Source of the DNA: Ceratorhiza oryzae-sativae
Lineage: Eukaryota > Basidiomycota > Agaricomycetes > Cantharellales > Ceratobasidiaceae
Assembly: GCA_030998015.1 (NCBI GenBank)
Contig: JARWMV010000237.1
Location: 434,001 to 498,000 of the forward strand
Direction: 5' to 3'
Length of the DNA: 64,000 nucleotides
Shown: positions 35,193 through 47,447 of the stretch, in pieces
How positions within the stretch are numbered: position 1 is the first letter of the stretch
Layout of the letters: every line of letters starts with the position of its first letter
Program-made: the position numbers and the translations under genes
The notes under the pieces: model-generated
The model's database searches: none
The model's input: only the letters and a program-made list of their open reading frames with translations
Told to the model about the DNA's origin: nothing

Positions 35193-38100
35193 TTACGATA
35201 CTTGAGGGGCCATTGCGGTGGATGCTGGAGGCGAGGAAGAAGTAGTATCAACGCCTTTGCTTCGGCACGCGGGACAATTGTTTCGGCCTGTTTCCATCCA
35301 GCTATAGCAGGGAAACGTGTCAGATCAACACCGGCTAAGATTGAACCAATGATAACACTAACCGATCAACGCAATCCTTGTGGAACATATGTTTGCAACT
35401 CATAATTCTCAAATCTTCTTCCTCCGCGTAATCATCCAGGCAGACCAAGCACTGCAACCCAAAACGAGTCAGCGTCACCCTTCGTTTTTGAACCAAATCA
35501 TAAAAACTGACCCGTTCTGTGCAATTCTCGGTAACACCTCCATCCTTAGCGTATTCTTCAATCTCTCGCCCTTTGATCACGCGCAGGCCGGCCTTGGCGA
35601 TATCATCCTTGCTCGCCGTGGGTGGCTTGACTTGTCCCAAAAATTCATTGAGCATCCACAATTCGTCTGGATGGACTTGACCCAAGAACAAATTCGGATG
35701 GGCAAGCAACGGGTGGTTGGATGGGTAATAACCGCCGATGATCCAGATGATATAGTTACGCGTGCCTCGACGGCTGTCTTCGGTCTCTTCACCCTCTCGA
35801 AGGCCGAATCGCCGAGCCCAAGACGCGTCGCCCATGGAGCTCCGCCTTGGCTCTGTCTCTGCACCAGACGACGGGCTACGTCGTCGAGTCTCAGCGCTGC
35901 GGCGTGCCGATGCAGTGGCGGAAGCGGCCCCGACCCCTGATCCGCCAGCATTGGCAGTAGCACCCTCATCAGCCGAATCCCGTGAGACAGAGCGTAGACC
36001 GATAATAATGGCTGGGTGTACGGGTACGGGCGGTTCTGGCTCGACGACCGGAACTGACGCAGATGTCGATGGGCCTACGGCTGTGGCGGACGCCGAAGAT
36101 GAATCCCCAATTACACTTGGCGTGATTGTGGAACCTTCTTGTGTATCGGCTGTCATGCCCGGAGAGTTAGTCGTGGATGGTGTAACAGCTGGCGTTTCAG
36201 ACGGACCCGATCCCTCCACTACTCTCTCGCGGACCTCACCGCGCGTAACTGACTGAGCATTAGTCCCAGATGCGGGAACTGCCACGTTCGGGAGTGCCTC
36301 GAATCGATACATCCTCCACCAGTTCAACGGCAGGGGGTCTGTGGAAGGCACATGCGGACGCGTATGATCCAACCTGCTTCCCGGGTTGGTCGCCTCGTCC
36401 TCTCGTCCTTGCCGACTTTCTCTCGGCACATCTCTTGGCCTTGTCCGCTCTTGGTACTCGCTCAGCGCGGTCCTGAGTTCGTCCTGCATGTCGGCCAGGA
36501 ATCGCTCAAAACTGCCAGCTGGATGGACTGCGCCAGGTGTGAATCCGAGCATGTGCGAAAACCGAACGAGGTCTTCCGCATCGGTTGTGGCACGCGGTGG
36601 TGAGGCCGATGGAGGTGTGAGTGGTGGTGGAGGCGCCAAGGATGTCGGTGTGGGGAGAGGTGGTGGCGGAAGCAATACGGACGGGGAACGCTCAACAGGA
36701 GATATCGGCACTTGTGTCTCGTCAGCGCTTGCTCGGGAAGAAATGTCACCACCCGGAGGAGCCCTTGCGAAATCTGCGGCCTCCTCTTCTCGAGACCCCT
36801 CGTTGCCTTCTGGGGTGGGTCCTGAGGTAGAGCGCCAAGGCATGAACCGCCGAACCGTATCACCCAGCATAGACATGGCCCTTCTCCGCGTCCTGTCACT
36901 GTCCCTTTCTTCACCAATCCTTTCGACAAACGACGCACGTCGATTCGAAATGTTCGACGTCCGACGGCCCGTCGAGAGCGTTGAAAGGCGCCTTGGAGTA
37001 GGAGCAGGACGTGTTCGTGGCCTTGGTGTGGGTATGGGCATCTCGGCGGGTGTGGGCGCAAGAGGCGCTTCGACTGCCACGGGCGAACTCTCCTCTGTTC
37101 GTGTCTGGCGAGCTCCTCCAGCGGCCAGAGCGCTAAACGCGGCGGCCAGTCCATTTGCAATTCCATTCCGATTGTCACCGGTTCCGCTCGAGGAGCTCGG
37201 ACCGAGGTTTCGTGATCGAGGAGGCACCGACCAGGGAACGAGCGCTTCGGCCGTTGCCTGGGCTGCTATACTGTGCCATGCGTATGGAGGTCAGCGACAG
37301 CGAAGCAGAGGGAAGACCGGAACGTACCTTAATAATAAACCTAAAACGTCTGTACTTGAGGGTGGCGGTGGTGATCCACTCCCAGTCGTGTTAGTACGAG
37401 CTGGAGGGGTCGAGATAGGTGTGGGGCTTGACGGGAGGGGCGTGTTTGATGCGGCGCTAGAAGGCGTAGGTGGGGTGTCAGGGGGAGTCGTCGATGGCGT
37501 AGGCGTTGGTTCGGTGGAAGGGCCAGACGATGTAGAGGGCGTCGGGGTGGATGAGGTAGAGGGCGCAGATGTGGTTGATGCTCGACTAGATGGATTGCCA
37601 CTGTCGATACTAGGTTTTGTGTGAGCCGAAGCCTGACCTCGCCGGATCGGTTCGACTTCTGGGGTCATGACGTTATCGGTTGTTTCGGTGGGGGCGGTTG
37701 TGCGCACTCGGGGCACCTCAATGGTTTGAACGAGGCCTTGGACAATCATGGTTGTGCCAAGTGGGAGCGTGCGTGGAATGGCCGAGGTAGAGTTGGGCGA
37801 GGGAGGCGCGGGTGGGGTAGGTGTGGGGTTGGAAGGAGAGACAGGGGTCGGAGTCGAGGGAGCCGTGGCAAATGGGGAAGTCGTTAGTGAGGGAGAAGAG
37901 AGGACCGGATGCTGCTCGTCGAGGTGATGAAGCTCAGCGGCCGGAAGCTCAGGAGGGATGGGGGCGGCGGTGGGGGCGGTGGAGGCGGGGGTGGCGGGGG
38001 TTTCTTCAGGCCGAGACGAACCAACATCCGGCTCATGGACGGCTCGGGCTCCTCCTGGATCGACGGGGCCGGGGAGGGAGACCGGGACTGGAACCGGGAC

Positions 38101-38465
38101 AGCAGCGGGACGGCCAACATCTCGCGGCCCCTCTGCTGCTGCCGCTGCTGCTTCTCGAGCTGGCGGAGATGCTGCTGCCACAGCTTCGCATCGCGCTCGA
38201 TCTGGCGCTGGCGCTCCTTCTTGCGCAGTTTGCGGGCCCGCGTGCGAAGTCGTCGGCGCTTGCTGATCGAGTGGCTCGTGCGCACGGTCCAGACCGTCAC
38301 GGCGAACGAAATGCGCATCGCGGCCCAGGTGACCTTGGCGGGCAGAAGCGCAAGGACGAGGAGCGGGTGGCGTCTCTTCTTGGGCGGTTTCTGTTTCTTG
38401 GGCTTGTCCTTGGGCGGGGGCGGGGGCGGGACAGGGGGCAGAGGCGCGGCGAACAGGCTGCGCAT
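35193..38465 (-). CDS. RING-H2 finger protein, putative E3 ubiquitin ligase
   Basis: Exons 38465..37328, 37270..35512, 35451..35363 and 35301..35193 give about 1031 residues. At 967-1010 a C3H2C3 RING is formed across the last two introns: CLVCLDDY, then SCKHMFHKDC, then WMETGRNNCPACR. The N-terminus is Pro/Lys-rich, has one hydrophobic stretch (about 35-65) and a basic Arg/Gln-rich helix (about 75-115). A long Ser/Thr/Pro-rich central region follows, with LGTTMIVQGLVQTIEVP and a conserved WIIGGYYPSNHPLL block before the RING. The first exon is in frame only if one base is missing in the G5/C5 run 37996..38000. RING-H2 proteins usually recruit ubiquitin-conjugating enzymes; substrate and location are unknown. 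Confidence 0.85.
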
Positions 38466-40237
38466 CGTGGTCGTGGTCGTTGGCTACATGGCCCGGGCGG
38501 AAGATGCGCGACAGCGTTCTTGGGCGGATCGGGTTCCGTCGGGCTACATCACGGTCAGTGCACAGTCACAGTGCGCGCAATGTACGTACAAGGGGTCGAC
38601 TGCTGCGAGCCCATGGCCGTCGTCCACCTAACTCGTCGGATTGCGTAAGCGGCACGTGCACACCGCGCGCTTAATCGCGCGGCCTGCGCTCAACAGACGA
38701 TCCAATAGCGTCATTTCTGGGTAATGCTGCCTTGGCATCAAACAGTAGAGGTTTGAATTGAGTGCGGTACAATTGGCCCATTGTCTCGGAAACGAGCCAG
38801 GGTGACTTTACTATCCAATGTTGTTTCGTCATAATCATGGTTGCGTGCGCGATCCCCCCAGCACATTGATATTTTTACTAAACCCCGCCCACAAGTTGCA
38901 AATGTGACTGCCCGTAAAGGATATAAAATAAAAGATAAGGAATGCGCTGGCAATCTTTGATGGCAATTCAATGGCCAGCCAAGAGTTGATTAGTGTATAC
39001 TCGACAACCACGTCATAGAGCCCAACTCCGTCATGCAAAGACTGCTCGGAAGTGTTCAACCGACTAACTCAATGATAGCAAGAAACAAAGAATCGTATTA
39101 GAACATCACGTCAATTTGCCAGTTTGCTCCATCAGTCGTTGACGAGAAAAATATTCGAGACCGGTGGAGGTCTCGAACTAGGGTACTTTCAGGCGCAATT
39201 TATTGGTTCCGCTTGAACCGCTCGGGAACTATCGACTGAACCATTACACCATCAAGCCCTGATACTACTTTAGCTGTGCTAAAATACGTCACGCTCAGTT
39301 GCATCATGTATATGCTCACTACGGTTGCCATGCCTTATTGGCTTCACTCGCGGCCTTGTCCAAAGTGACAGGGGTGGCTCTGTGTTTGCTTTCCATATAG
39401 CACACATTCCACTCCAGCTTTTTCTGTTCTCTCATTAAGGATCGTACGTATTTTTTTTTTTGCGACTGGGTGCGCAGACGGGGGGGGGCGTGTGTGAGGT
39501 GGATCGTGTATACCATCACCCACTTCTCACTGAATGGAGAAGCTTGGACAACGTGGTAAATTACGCGGCGGAGGCATTCCAAACGTATTGGCTTTGAGTA
39601 GCTGGAGGTACCGATGGCCTGCTTCTAGAAGATATTGAATTGTATCTCGAGGCACCTGTGGCCAGGGTCGCCTCGTCGACCGTCAGTATATGCCGTCAGC
39701 CTCGGTGCATGCAGCAGAGTCTGTATTTCTATATAATAGCATACACATAAAATAAATTTCTCCAGGGCCTTTTGCCTATAATCATGAAGAACAGGTGCTT
39801 ATTCTCCCGCCTGGTCAGGGGGGAATTCTACAACACAGGCTGCAACATTGTACTGGTGAGAAATGTCGATATGAATAAGGTTTACCTCAGACAGCGCGAT
39901 TAAAATTGTGGTTGGCTACTCTCGGAATACCACAGTGCCTCGAGTGTGTCACCCAAGTCTATTTTGTGCTTCAAACGACAAAGTTGGCTTGGACATAGGC
40001 ATGGGTTTCTTAGATGGGTATATGCGAGGCGATCATTATAAGAGCTGTATTTAATTTAAAATTTCCACAGAACAAATGTTTCCACGTAGGAATTCTGCAA
40101 GCACCAACTGGCACATACGCAGAATCGGAGCTCGGCCACTGTGCTAACATGATCACGTGCCCACCCCACAGTAGCTGACGTAACCTCCCCCACCGCCCAT
40201 CTACTCCCTCTCACGGTGTTTCCCGACAACCACGATC
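38466..40237. other. Intergenic, 1.8 kb, with a tRNA-like element
   Basis: Separates the divergent starts of the RING gene and OGDH E1. It contains the tRNA-like sequence at 39146..39258, a poly-T tract near 39449 and a run of G at 39481. The last 60 bp before the OGDH ATG are CT-rich. No protein gene was seen. Confidence 0.6.
39146..39258 (-). ncRNA. tRNA-like / SINE-like Pol III element (probably not a functional tRNA)
   Basis: On the minus strand an A-box-like TGGTGTAATGG (39251..39241), a B-box-like AGTTCGAGACC (39179..39169) and a T5 tract (39151..39147) lie in the order and spacing of a Pol III gene. The flanking 7-nt segments pair at five of seven positions. However the D arm does not pair, and the anticodon stem (GTTCC/GGAAC) encloses a 14-nt loop without the expected U33. 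I read it as a tRNA-derived repeat or degenerate tRNA. Confidence 0.4.
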
Positions 40238-43200
40238 ATGCGCTCTCTCCTCCGGCATCGTGCCATTACCCGTGCGTCCCGCCCTCTACCCTCGCTTAGG
40301 GCGTACGCGACGACCCAAAAAGCCCAACCGCCGTCGCCGCACGACGCGTTTGCGACCGGCACCAACGCATACTATGCCGAGGAAATGTATCGACACTGGA
40401 AGGAGGATCCTTTGAGCGTCCACACCAGCTGGCAGGTGTATTTTGCTGGTCTTGACAAAGGGCTGCCCAGCTCGAGTGCGTTCCAGCCCCCACCCGATTA
40501 TACCGGTGTACCCGTCGCGGTCGGTGGTGCACCCACGCTCAACATTGGCGGCGGCTCGGCGCTTACTGACCATCTAAAGGCAAGTCGTCATCTGAATGCG
40601 ATCAGCCACCAGGGCTCATCACGAGTAGGTCCAACTGCTCGTGAGAGCCTACCAAGTCCGTGGCCATCACGTCGCCGACCTCGATCCACTCGGCGTGCTC
40701 GACGCCGATCTCAGGAATATTGTCCCCGCCGAACTCGAGCTCGCCCACTACGGCTGGTCCGAACGCGATCTCGATAAAAAATTCACGCTCGGTCCCGGTA
40801 TACTTCCTCATTATGCGCGTGATGGTGTGAACGAGATGACGCTCCGGGACATCATTCGCACTTGCGAAAAGATCTACTGCTCGAGCATCGGCTTTCAGTA
40901 TATCCATATCCCGGACAAGGACCAATGCGATTGGATCCGAGAACGCGTTGAAATCCCGAGGCCGTACAACTACACGATCGAAGAAAAGCGCATGATCCTC
41001 GACCGACTGATGTGGTCCGAGATGTTTGAAAAATTCATCGCGTCCAAGTTCCCCTCGGAAAAGCGATTCGGTCTCGAGGGCTGCGAGTCGTTGATCCCGG
41101 GTATGAAGGCTCTGATTGATCGATCCGTCGATCATGGTGTCAAGAGCATCGTTATGGGCATGCCCCATCGTGGTCGTCTCAACGTCTTGGCCAACGTCGT
41201 GCGAAAGCCGATCGAAGCTATCCTAAACGAGTTCATCGGTACTGATGACGTTGAAGACTCCGCATCTGGCGACGTGAAATACCATCTCGGCGCCAACTAC
41301 GTCCGACCTACTCCCTCCGGCAAGCGCGTCTCGCTTTCCCTTGTCGCAAACCCAAGCCACCTGGAGCCGAAGACCCCGTCGTTCTTGGTAAAACCCGTGC
41401 GATTCAGCATTTCGAGCATGACGAAACAACTCACAACACAGCCATGGGGGTCCTCCTTCACGGAGATGCTGCATTCGCAGGCCAAGGTGTCGTATACGAA
41501 ACGATGGGCATGAGCGAGCTGCCCAACTACGGCACCGGCGGGACGATCCATTTGATCGTCAATAACCAGATTGGGTTCACGACCGATCCGCGATTCAGCC
41601 GCTCCACACCGTATTGCTCGGACATTGCCAAGGCTATCGATGCGCCGATCTTCCACGTCAATGGGGACGATGCCGAGGCTGTTACGTTTGTCTGCCAACT
41701 CGCGGCTGATTGGCGAGCCAAATACAAAAAGGACGTCGTGGTGGATATTGTGTGCTATCGCCGATACGGACATAACGAGACGGATCAGCCGGCTTTTACG
41801 CAACCGAGGATGTACAAGGCGATAGAAAAGCAACCGACGCCCCTGACGCAGTACACACAAAACTTGATCAAAGAAGGCACGTTTACTGAGCAGGACATCG
41901 AGGAGCACAGGAAATGGGTTTGGGGGATGCTCGAAAAAGCTGCAGCGGCAAGCAAAGAATACAAGCCGAGCCCAAAAGAATGGCTATCCTCGAGCTGGGA
42001 CGGATTCCCGACCCCCAAGGAACTTGCCGAACAGAATTTGCCTCATCGCCCAACGGGTGTCGAGGAGTCTGTACTGAAGCGGATCGGCCAAACGATCAGC
42101 ACCATCCCTCAGGGCTTCAACGCGCATCGCAATCTTGTACGTATCCTCTCGGCCCGAGGCAAGAGCGTCGAACAAGGCACTGGGATCGACTGGGCGACCG
42201 CCGAAGCACTCGCCTTTGGCTCCCTCGTACTCGAAAAGAACCACGTGCGGGTGTCTGGCCAGGACGTCGAACGGGGGACATTCTCCCAGCGCCATGCTGT
42301 CATTCACGACCAAGAAAACGAGCAGCAATACATCCCACTCAACTCGCTCGGGTCGGATCAGGCTGCTTTTAGGGTGTGCAATTCGTCTCTATCCGAATTT
42401 GGTACACTCGGATTCGAGCTTGGGTATTCGCTCGTGTCCCCCCAAAATTTAACTATGTGGGAGGCCCAGTTTGGTGATTTCGCGAACAATGCGCAGTGTA
42501 TCATCGATCAGTTCATTGCTGCCGGGGAGCGCAAGTGGGTGCAACGGAGCGGGTTGGTGATGAGCATGCCCCATGGGTACGATGGACAAGGACCTGAACA
42601 TTCGAGCGGACGAATCGAGCGGTTCTTGCAGCTTTGCGACGACCACCCGGACGCGTTCCCTTCGCCCGAGAAGATGGAGCGTATGCACCAGGACTGCAAT
42701 ATGCAGATTGTGTATCCGACTACGCCGGCAAATTACGTGGGTTCAAGTCATACGGTCTCTCTTTTTTTTTTTAGCGGACTAAACTTCTTTTGGTAGTTCC
42801 ATGTTCTTCGGCGGCAAGTCCATCGCGGGTTTAGGAAACCGGTGAGGCCCGCTGCGCCAATTGTATATACTTGCCTTCACTCGTTTAACTTTTTTCTCAG
42901 CTCATCGTATTCTTCTCCAAATCGCTCCTTCGTCATCCCCTCGTCAAGTCCGATTTGTCTGAGTTTACGGGAGAGAGCCACTTCCAACGTTACATCCCTG
43001 AACCCCATCCCGATGACCTAGTTCCGCCTGAGCAGATTAGGAAGCATCTCATTTGCTCTGGTACGCCCTTCATATCCAGAACAGGGCCAATGGAGAAGAC
43101 TGATGCAACTGGGATGAACAGGCCAAGTATACCACACCTTGCTCAAGGCCCGTGAGGACCGTGGAATCAAGGATATCGCAATCAGCAGGCTGGAGCAGCT

Positions 43201-43597
43201 CTCTCCATTCCCGTACGATATGATCACACCGCACTTGGACAAATACCCGAATGCCGAGTTGATGTATGCACAGGTGGGCAAGGTTTCCATTTGACCACGA
43301 CTGTTACATCCCCTTTCCCTTTGACCACGACTCTTACTCGCCTTTTTTTGACGTGCTTATTCGCTTTTTTCATTATTTACATGTGACTTGATGTTTGGTC
43401 TACAGGAGGAGCCTCTGAACTGTGGTGCCTGGACATATGTCGCGCCTCGCATTCGTACGGCATCGAACGAGACTGAACATCACAAGGGCACGTATCCGAA
43501 GTATGCTGGACGTGACCCCACAAGCTCCGTCGCAACGGGTAGCAAACTCAAACATAAGAAGGAGGTCGAACAGTTGATCAACGATGCTATGGCTTGA
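40238..43597 (+). CDS. KGD1: 2-oxoglutarate dehydrogenase E1 component, mitochondrial
   Basis: Thiamine-diphosphate enzyme that decarboxylates 2-oxoglutarate in the TCA cycle, matrix side. Exons 40238..40579, 40629..42736, 42796..42840, 42901..43060, 43122..43273 and 43406..43597 give 999 residues, normal for the family. A basic presequence ([16 protein letters not shown]) is followed by the lipoyl-interacting SFLSG-like region ([13 protein letters not shown]). Further on are [29 protein letters not shown] and the C-terminal [11 protein letters not shown]. Intron 1 is GC-AG (AAG|GCAAGT). Exon 2 lacks one base at 41363..41366: the conserved NPSHLEAEDPVV shifts frame between Glu and Ala. The 3' UTR contains a GA repeat. 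The frameshift is most simply a sequencing deletion. Confidence 0.95.
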
Positions 43598-43615
43598 AGG
43601 AATGGGGACAAAAAC

Positions 43616-43639
43616 GAGAGAGAGAGAGAGAGAGAGAGA
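43616..43639. repeat. (GA)12 microsatellite
   Basis: Twelve GA units starting 18 bp after the OGDH stop codon, within its likely 3' UTR. Confidence 0.95.
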
Positions 43640-44855
43640 CGGTGGTGTAACCTCTCGCTGTTCGTTGTTGCGGTGTTATTTTATCTCAATGCATACAGTT
43701 AATTGAAACAGGTAAATATACAATACTGAATGTTAGCAAAGGTAGAGGGAGGGTTTTTGGTATGCAGGAATTAAACGTGATGCCAATAAGAGGCAAGCGA
43801 GTCTGATCACCAGAGAGCAGCAGAATGTGTTTCAGGCATGTTTTCTCGTGAAGAGAACGCATTCAATATATCACTGAAACATTTTCCTTGGTTAGCTTTC
43901 ATGAGCGTTGCTTGACCAAAGACGAACACCGACTCTTCAATGTATGGACTCAGTTGGATGGATCGGCCGGCGTCACATTAGGATTCCCGAAGAGTGAGGC
44001 TAACAGCAGTCTCGGTATAATTTGCTCGTTAGGCGCCGCGACTGGCTCAGCTATGGGTGGAGGTGGAGGCGGGTTTGCCAGTTGGGGACTTTGGCAAGGG
44101 GGGCGGGGGTGAGCAAGGCAGCGAACCGGAGGCTACGGTGGAACACGCACGCATCATCAGCCATGGGAAAGGTAACTGACTCAAAAGGGTGGTCGTGGGG
44201 CTGGATGGCTACTTGAATGGATTGAGGTTAATTTATAGGTACTAAAGTAATGGAACTTTGTCATCCCGGGCCTGTGGTGTGTTTGCGTATTGCGACTACC
44301 TTTATGCGCCGCGGCCACGCAATCATTCGAACCCTGCTTGGTTCAGAGCTTAACTTCTTTCGTACTGTTGAGCATGAGCATGTAAAGTTGATTTTGATTT
44401 CCACCGGACAGCCCGGATGATGGTTTAAGCTAGGCGTCGGATATACTCCCAGCCGTTGAGGACGTGACGTATAGGGTTCTTTTCACTGTGACTATCTTGG
44501 TCACCTTTCCGACCTGATACTGGCACTCTCGAATACGTGCCCATTTGTCAACAACAAAACCAAAAGTGTGAACTCGACTAACGTTACCAGGTCAGCACCG
44601 ATCGCGGGACATCAATTTTATCACGCGCTGATGTTAAGTGGGACTCAACAGCGGCTGTTTTCGCCCCTGTCCGATACCAGAGGGTTCACAGGCATCTATA
44701 TACTAGCGCCATATTCTATGATCTTGGCCACTACACTCACTCTCTCGCTCTGGCTGCTGCGCCCCTGGCTCAGCACAGCGACCGGGCCTTACCCCGTACT
44801 GGCTGGACGAAGATCCCAGACGATAGACTTGGCGGGCTACATGACATAAAAATAC

Positions 44856-45585
44856 CATCAGGAAAACGAGCCGCGTCTAATTAGCTCTAAACAGCGCGTT
44901 GAGCTGGTCGAGGGCCCCGAAATGAAACCTGCAATCGTTAGCGTTCTTGAGAGCTCATAAGAGCACGGGGTAGAATCGGACTCCGATGTCAGTTAGTTGG
45001 AAATTGAGTGATGTCCACATATGCGTGTCGAAGTCTCCTATTGGCTAGTGACTTTGTGGCAGTGAATAAAGTTATTTGCATCATTCATCAATATCTGGAA
45101 CTAGCGGGCGTTTTGAATGGTTTTAATGCCAGTAGATGCGCAAAGCAAAACTACCCCCGTGTGCATGATGGGCGACTAAGTAAACATTGCTACCCCCTTC
45201 GTGGGTGACTTCACATGGGCGGAATGGCTATGTTCAGGCCAACAGATCAAGTCAGCCCCACTCTAGCGAACAAGTGCAATAGGTGTGGCATGTGGAGGCA
45301 TGCACAGCCATGATTAATCTGCCGATAGGCGAGGCTGCGATATCACGCATGTATGAACTGTATCTATAAAATGTTCCATTTATGACCACTGTTGGCGTTA
45401 TCTGCCAGGGTAAGCCGATATCACTCAATTGCCAACTAACTGACATCGGAGTCCGATTCTACCCCGTGCCGGTCGAGCTCTTATGAGCTCTCAAGAGCGC
45501 TAACGATTGCAGGTTTCATTTCGGGGCCCTCGACCAGCTCAACGCGCTGTTTAGAGCTAATTAGACGCGGCTCGTTTTCCTGATG
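44856..45585. mobile_element. Foldback / MITE-like element with long terminal inverted repeats
   Basis: The terminal arms 44856..45012 (157 bp) and 45420..45585 (166 bp) are near-identical reverse complements; the main difference is an extra 9 bp in the right arm near 45468-45477. They begin CATCAGGAAAACGAG and enclose 407 bp without coding potential. There is no transposase and no clear target-site duplication (left flank AAAAATAC, right flank ACTGGAAC), so the transposon superfamily is undetermined. Confidence 0.65.
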
Positions 45586-45733
45586 ACTGGAACAAGGCCA
45601 GACAAGGGCTACTTGGATACGCGGCACCTGAGCCTCTTGGTGTTTGGAGGTATCATTATAAGATTCGTATGATTATCGAAACAGGTGCAACTTGGCGTAT
45701 ACAAGGAAATACGGTGACTTGGGAGTGTGATTA

Positions 45734-47196
45734 TTAATCTACTTTATCGTCTTTATGAATTTCAACACCAGGGCGCGCTCCCAACGCTTGAAAATAACTC
45801 TATGTTAATTCAACCGCGGTACAAGGCTAACGTGAACTTACCATCTTTGATTGCTCCATAGATTAGGAACTGGCCGCTAACCAGTCCCGCAGTCATGATC
45901 ATCCTTGGACCCAGGCCTGCGAATAGCCCACGGAAGCCCGCCTGCTTCCCGAGAGCAATGAGTCGCGAGGTCATAGATCCTTTAGGGCCGTGGCCCTTGT
46001 TAATCTATGACCGAGTTGATCAGGATTAGACGACCCAAATCATTATCATATTAGCCGACCTGACTCAACAACGTATCTGCCGGCTGCAGGCAAACTGTCT
46101 AAGTAAATCCTGCACGGGAAACATTTTGAAAACTTACATGACTCAAAACCGCAGCCGCAAATCCAGCAATAACACCACTTCCTAGTGAAATACCAAACTT
46201 GGACGGCCCAGAGAGGGCCCTTTTCTGCTCTTCACTCATAGAACGGAATACAGCCTCATGGCACCACTCATTGACCTGGAATAATTAAGTACACCGTGAC
46301 TCCTGTAGGGGGGGACGTACCGTGAATTGTCCGATTGCGTATGGAATTTGTCTTGGCAGGGCGTTGAGCTTTGCCTAAATAGTCGAACATGTGGACTTAC
46401 TTGCAAAGGATTGGAAGAAACCCTGCATATAACTCCCCAACTCCGCCCTCCGTGGCCATTCGGGCAAATCCGGAAACTAGGCCCGAGGCGTATGTTCGGT
46501 CTGATACCAAGCGGATGCGCGTCGCCTCGAGAGGGGTCAAGAGAATGTCCGCAAAGAATCTGTATACGTTAGTCAGAGAAGCTGCATTTAAGGCTAAAAT
46601 AAACCTACTCGGCAACGCTTGCTCCAACAAGGTAGATGGCGGTTCGATGCTTGACCGCCTCTTCTTGCGAACCAGCCAACTCGACAAGCTTCTTCTTCCA
46701 GAACCTATCCGTTCCACGAGTCTAACAACGGAATTATTCATCGATTCAACGTCACGCACTCGTATCCGGCAAATTTAGCCCCGCCTTGTACTAGATACCC
46801 TACAGCCGTCGGTCCAAATCCAGTGAGGAGCCCTTTTGGTCCTTCAGCGGCGATGATTTTCCGCCCTCCGGAAAGCAAATTATCTTTCGCTAGGGTGGGG
46901 TCTATCTGTATGCGAGTTTTGACGACATCGATCGCTGTAAGGATTGTCAAGTGTAGTCCTACTTGCCTGGGCCGGTACACGACTTACGAGTCATAGCCCC
47001 GTGTGTGATGGTACAGCATAGAGCGCCTGTCGCGAACCTTGAGATACGCTTCTGGCGGCTGGCACCAGGGGATAGACGCACCAGCAAGAAAGAATGTCGA
47101 GTAGTCCTTGCCCGAAAAGTTTGGGACCAGGGGTGTGGCTACCGAAGACCTCACTGCTTCCTTGGTGTCCTGAACTTTGCTCTTGACCGATGACAT
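45734..47196 (-). CDS. MIR1: Mitochondrial phosphate carrier
   Basis: Inner-membrane SLC25 carrier that imports phosphate for ATP synthesis. Ten exons (47196..47082, 47026..46988, 46934..46760, 46704..46609, 46559..46401, 46351..46321, 46275..46138, 46083..46060, 46004..45842, 45786..45734) give 330 residues. The three tandem repeats carry the carrier signatures [18 protein letters not shown] and HPADTLLSQ. The stretches [21 protein letters not shown] and [10 protein letters not shown] favour the Mir1 type over Pic2. One exon is only 24 nt. Introns are 45-55 nt, all GT-AG. No frameshift. It is followed upstream on the same strand by the methyltransferase gene, 251 bp away. Confidence 0.94.
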
Positions 47197-47447
47197 TACA
47201 GTGTAGTTCTATAGGAATAAGGTGAGGGCGGCTGCCTTTATATCGGAAGGGATGGCGTGTGAAGCTCCGGCAGCGAAGAGAGGGGTTGGTGGAAAGCGTC
47301 AACGCCCAGGAATAACACTCTGATAACGGTTTCTCCCAGTCATGGAATAATGGTGATGTCATTTGCGATGACGTCTCGAGCCTGGACGAAGCCCGCGTGG
47401 CTGTGCTGGAATTCGGGTCACGCGGGACTTCCGCACGGACGTGATGG

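Larger units (their letters stand above)
43598..45733. other. Intergenic, 2.1 kb, containing a foldback element
   Basis: Between the convergent 3' ends of OGDH E1 and the phosphate carrier. It holds a GA repeat next to the OGDH stop and the 730-bp inverted-repeat element at 44856..45585. No protein gene was recognised. Confidence 0.65.

Noticed and set aside
39146..39258. Functional tRNA gene
   Set aside because: D-arm pairing and a normal anticodon loop are missing.
40238..43597. OGDH E1 and other shifted genes as pseudogenes
   Set aside because: Each has only isolated one-base deficits, no internal stops otherwise, and all splice sites intact.
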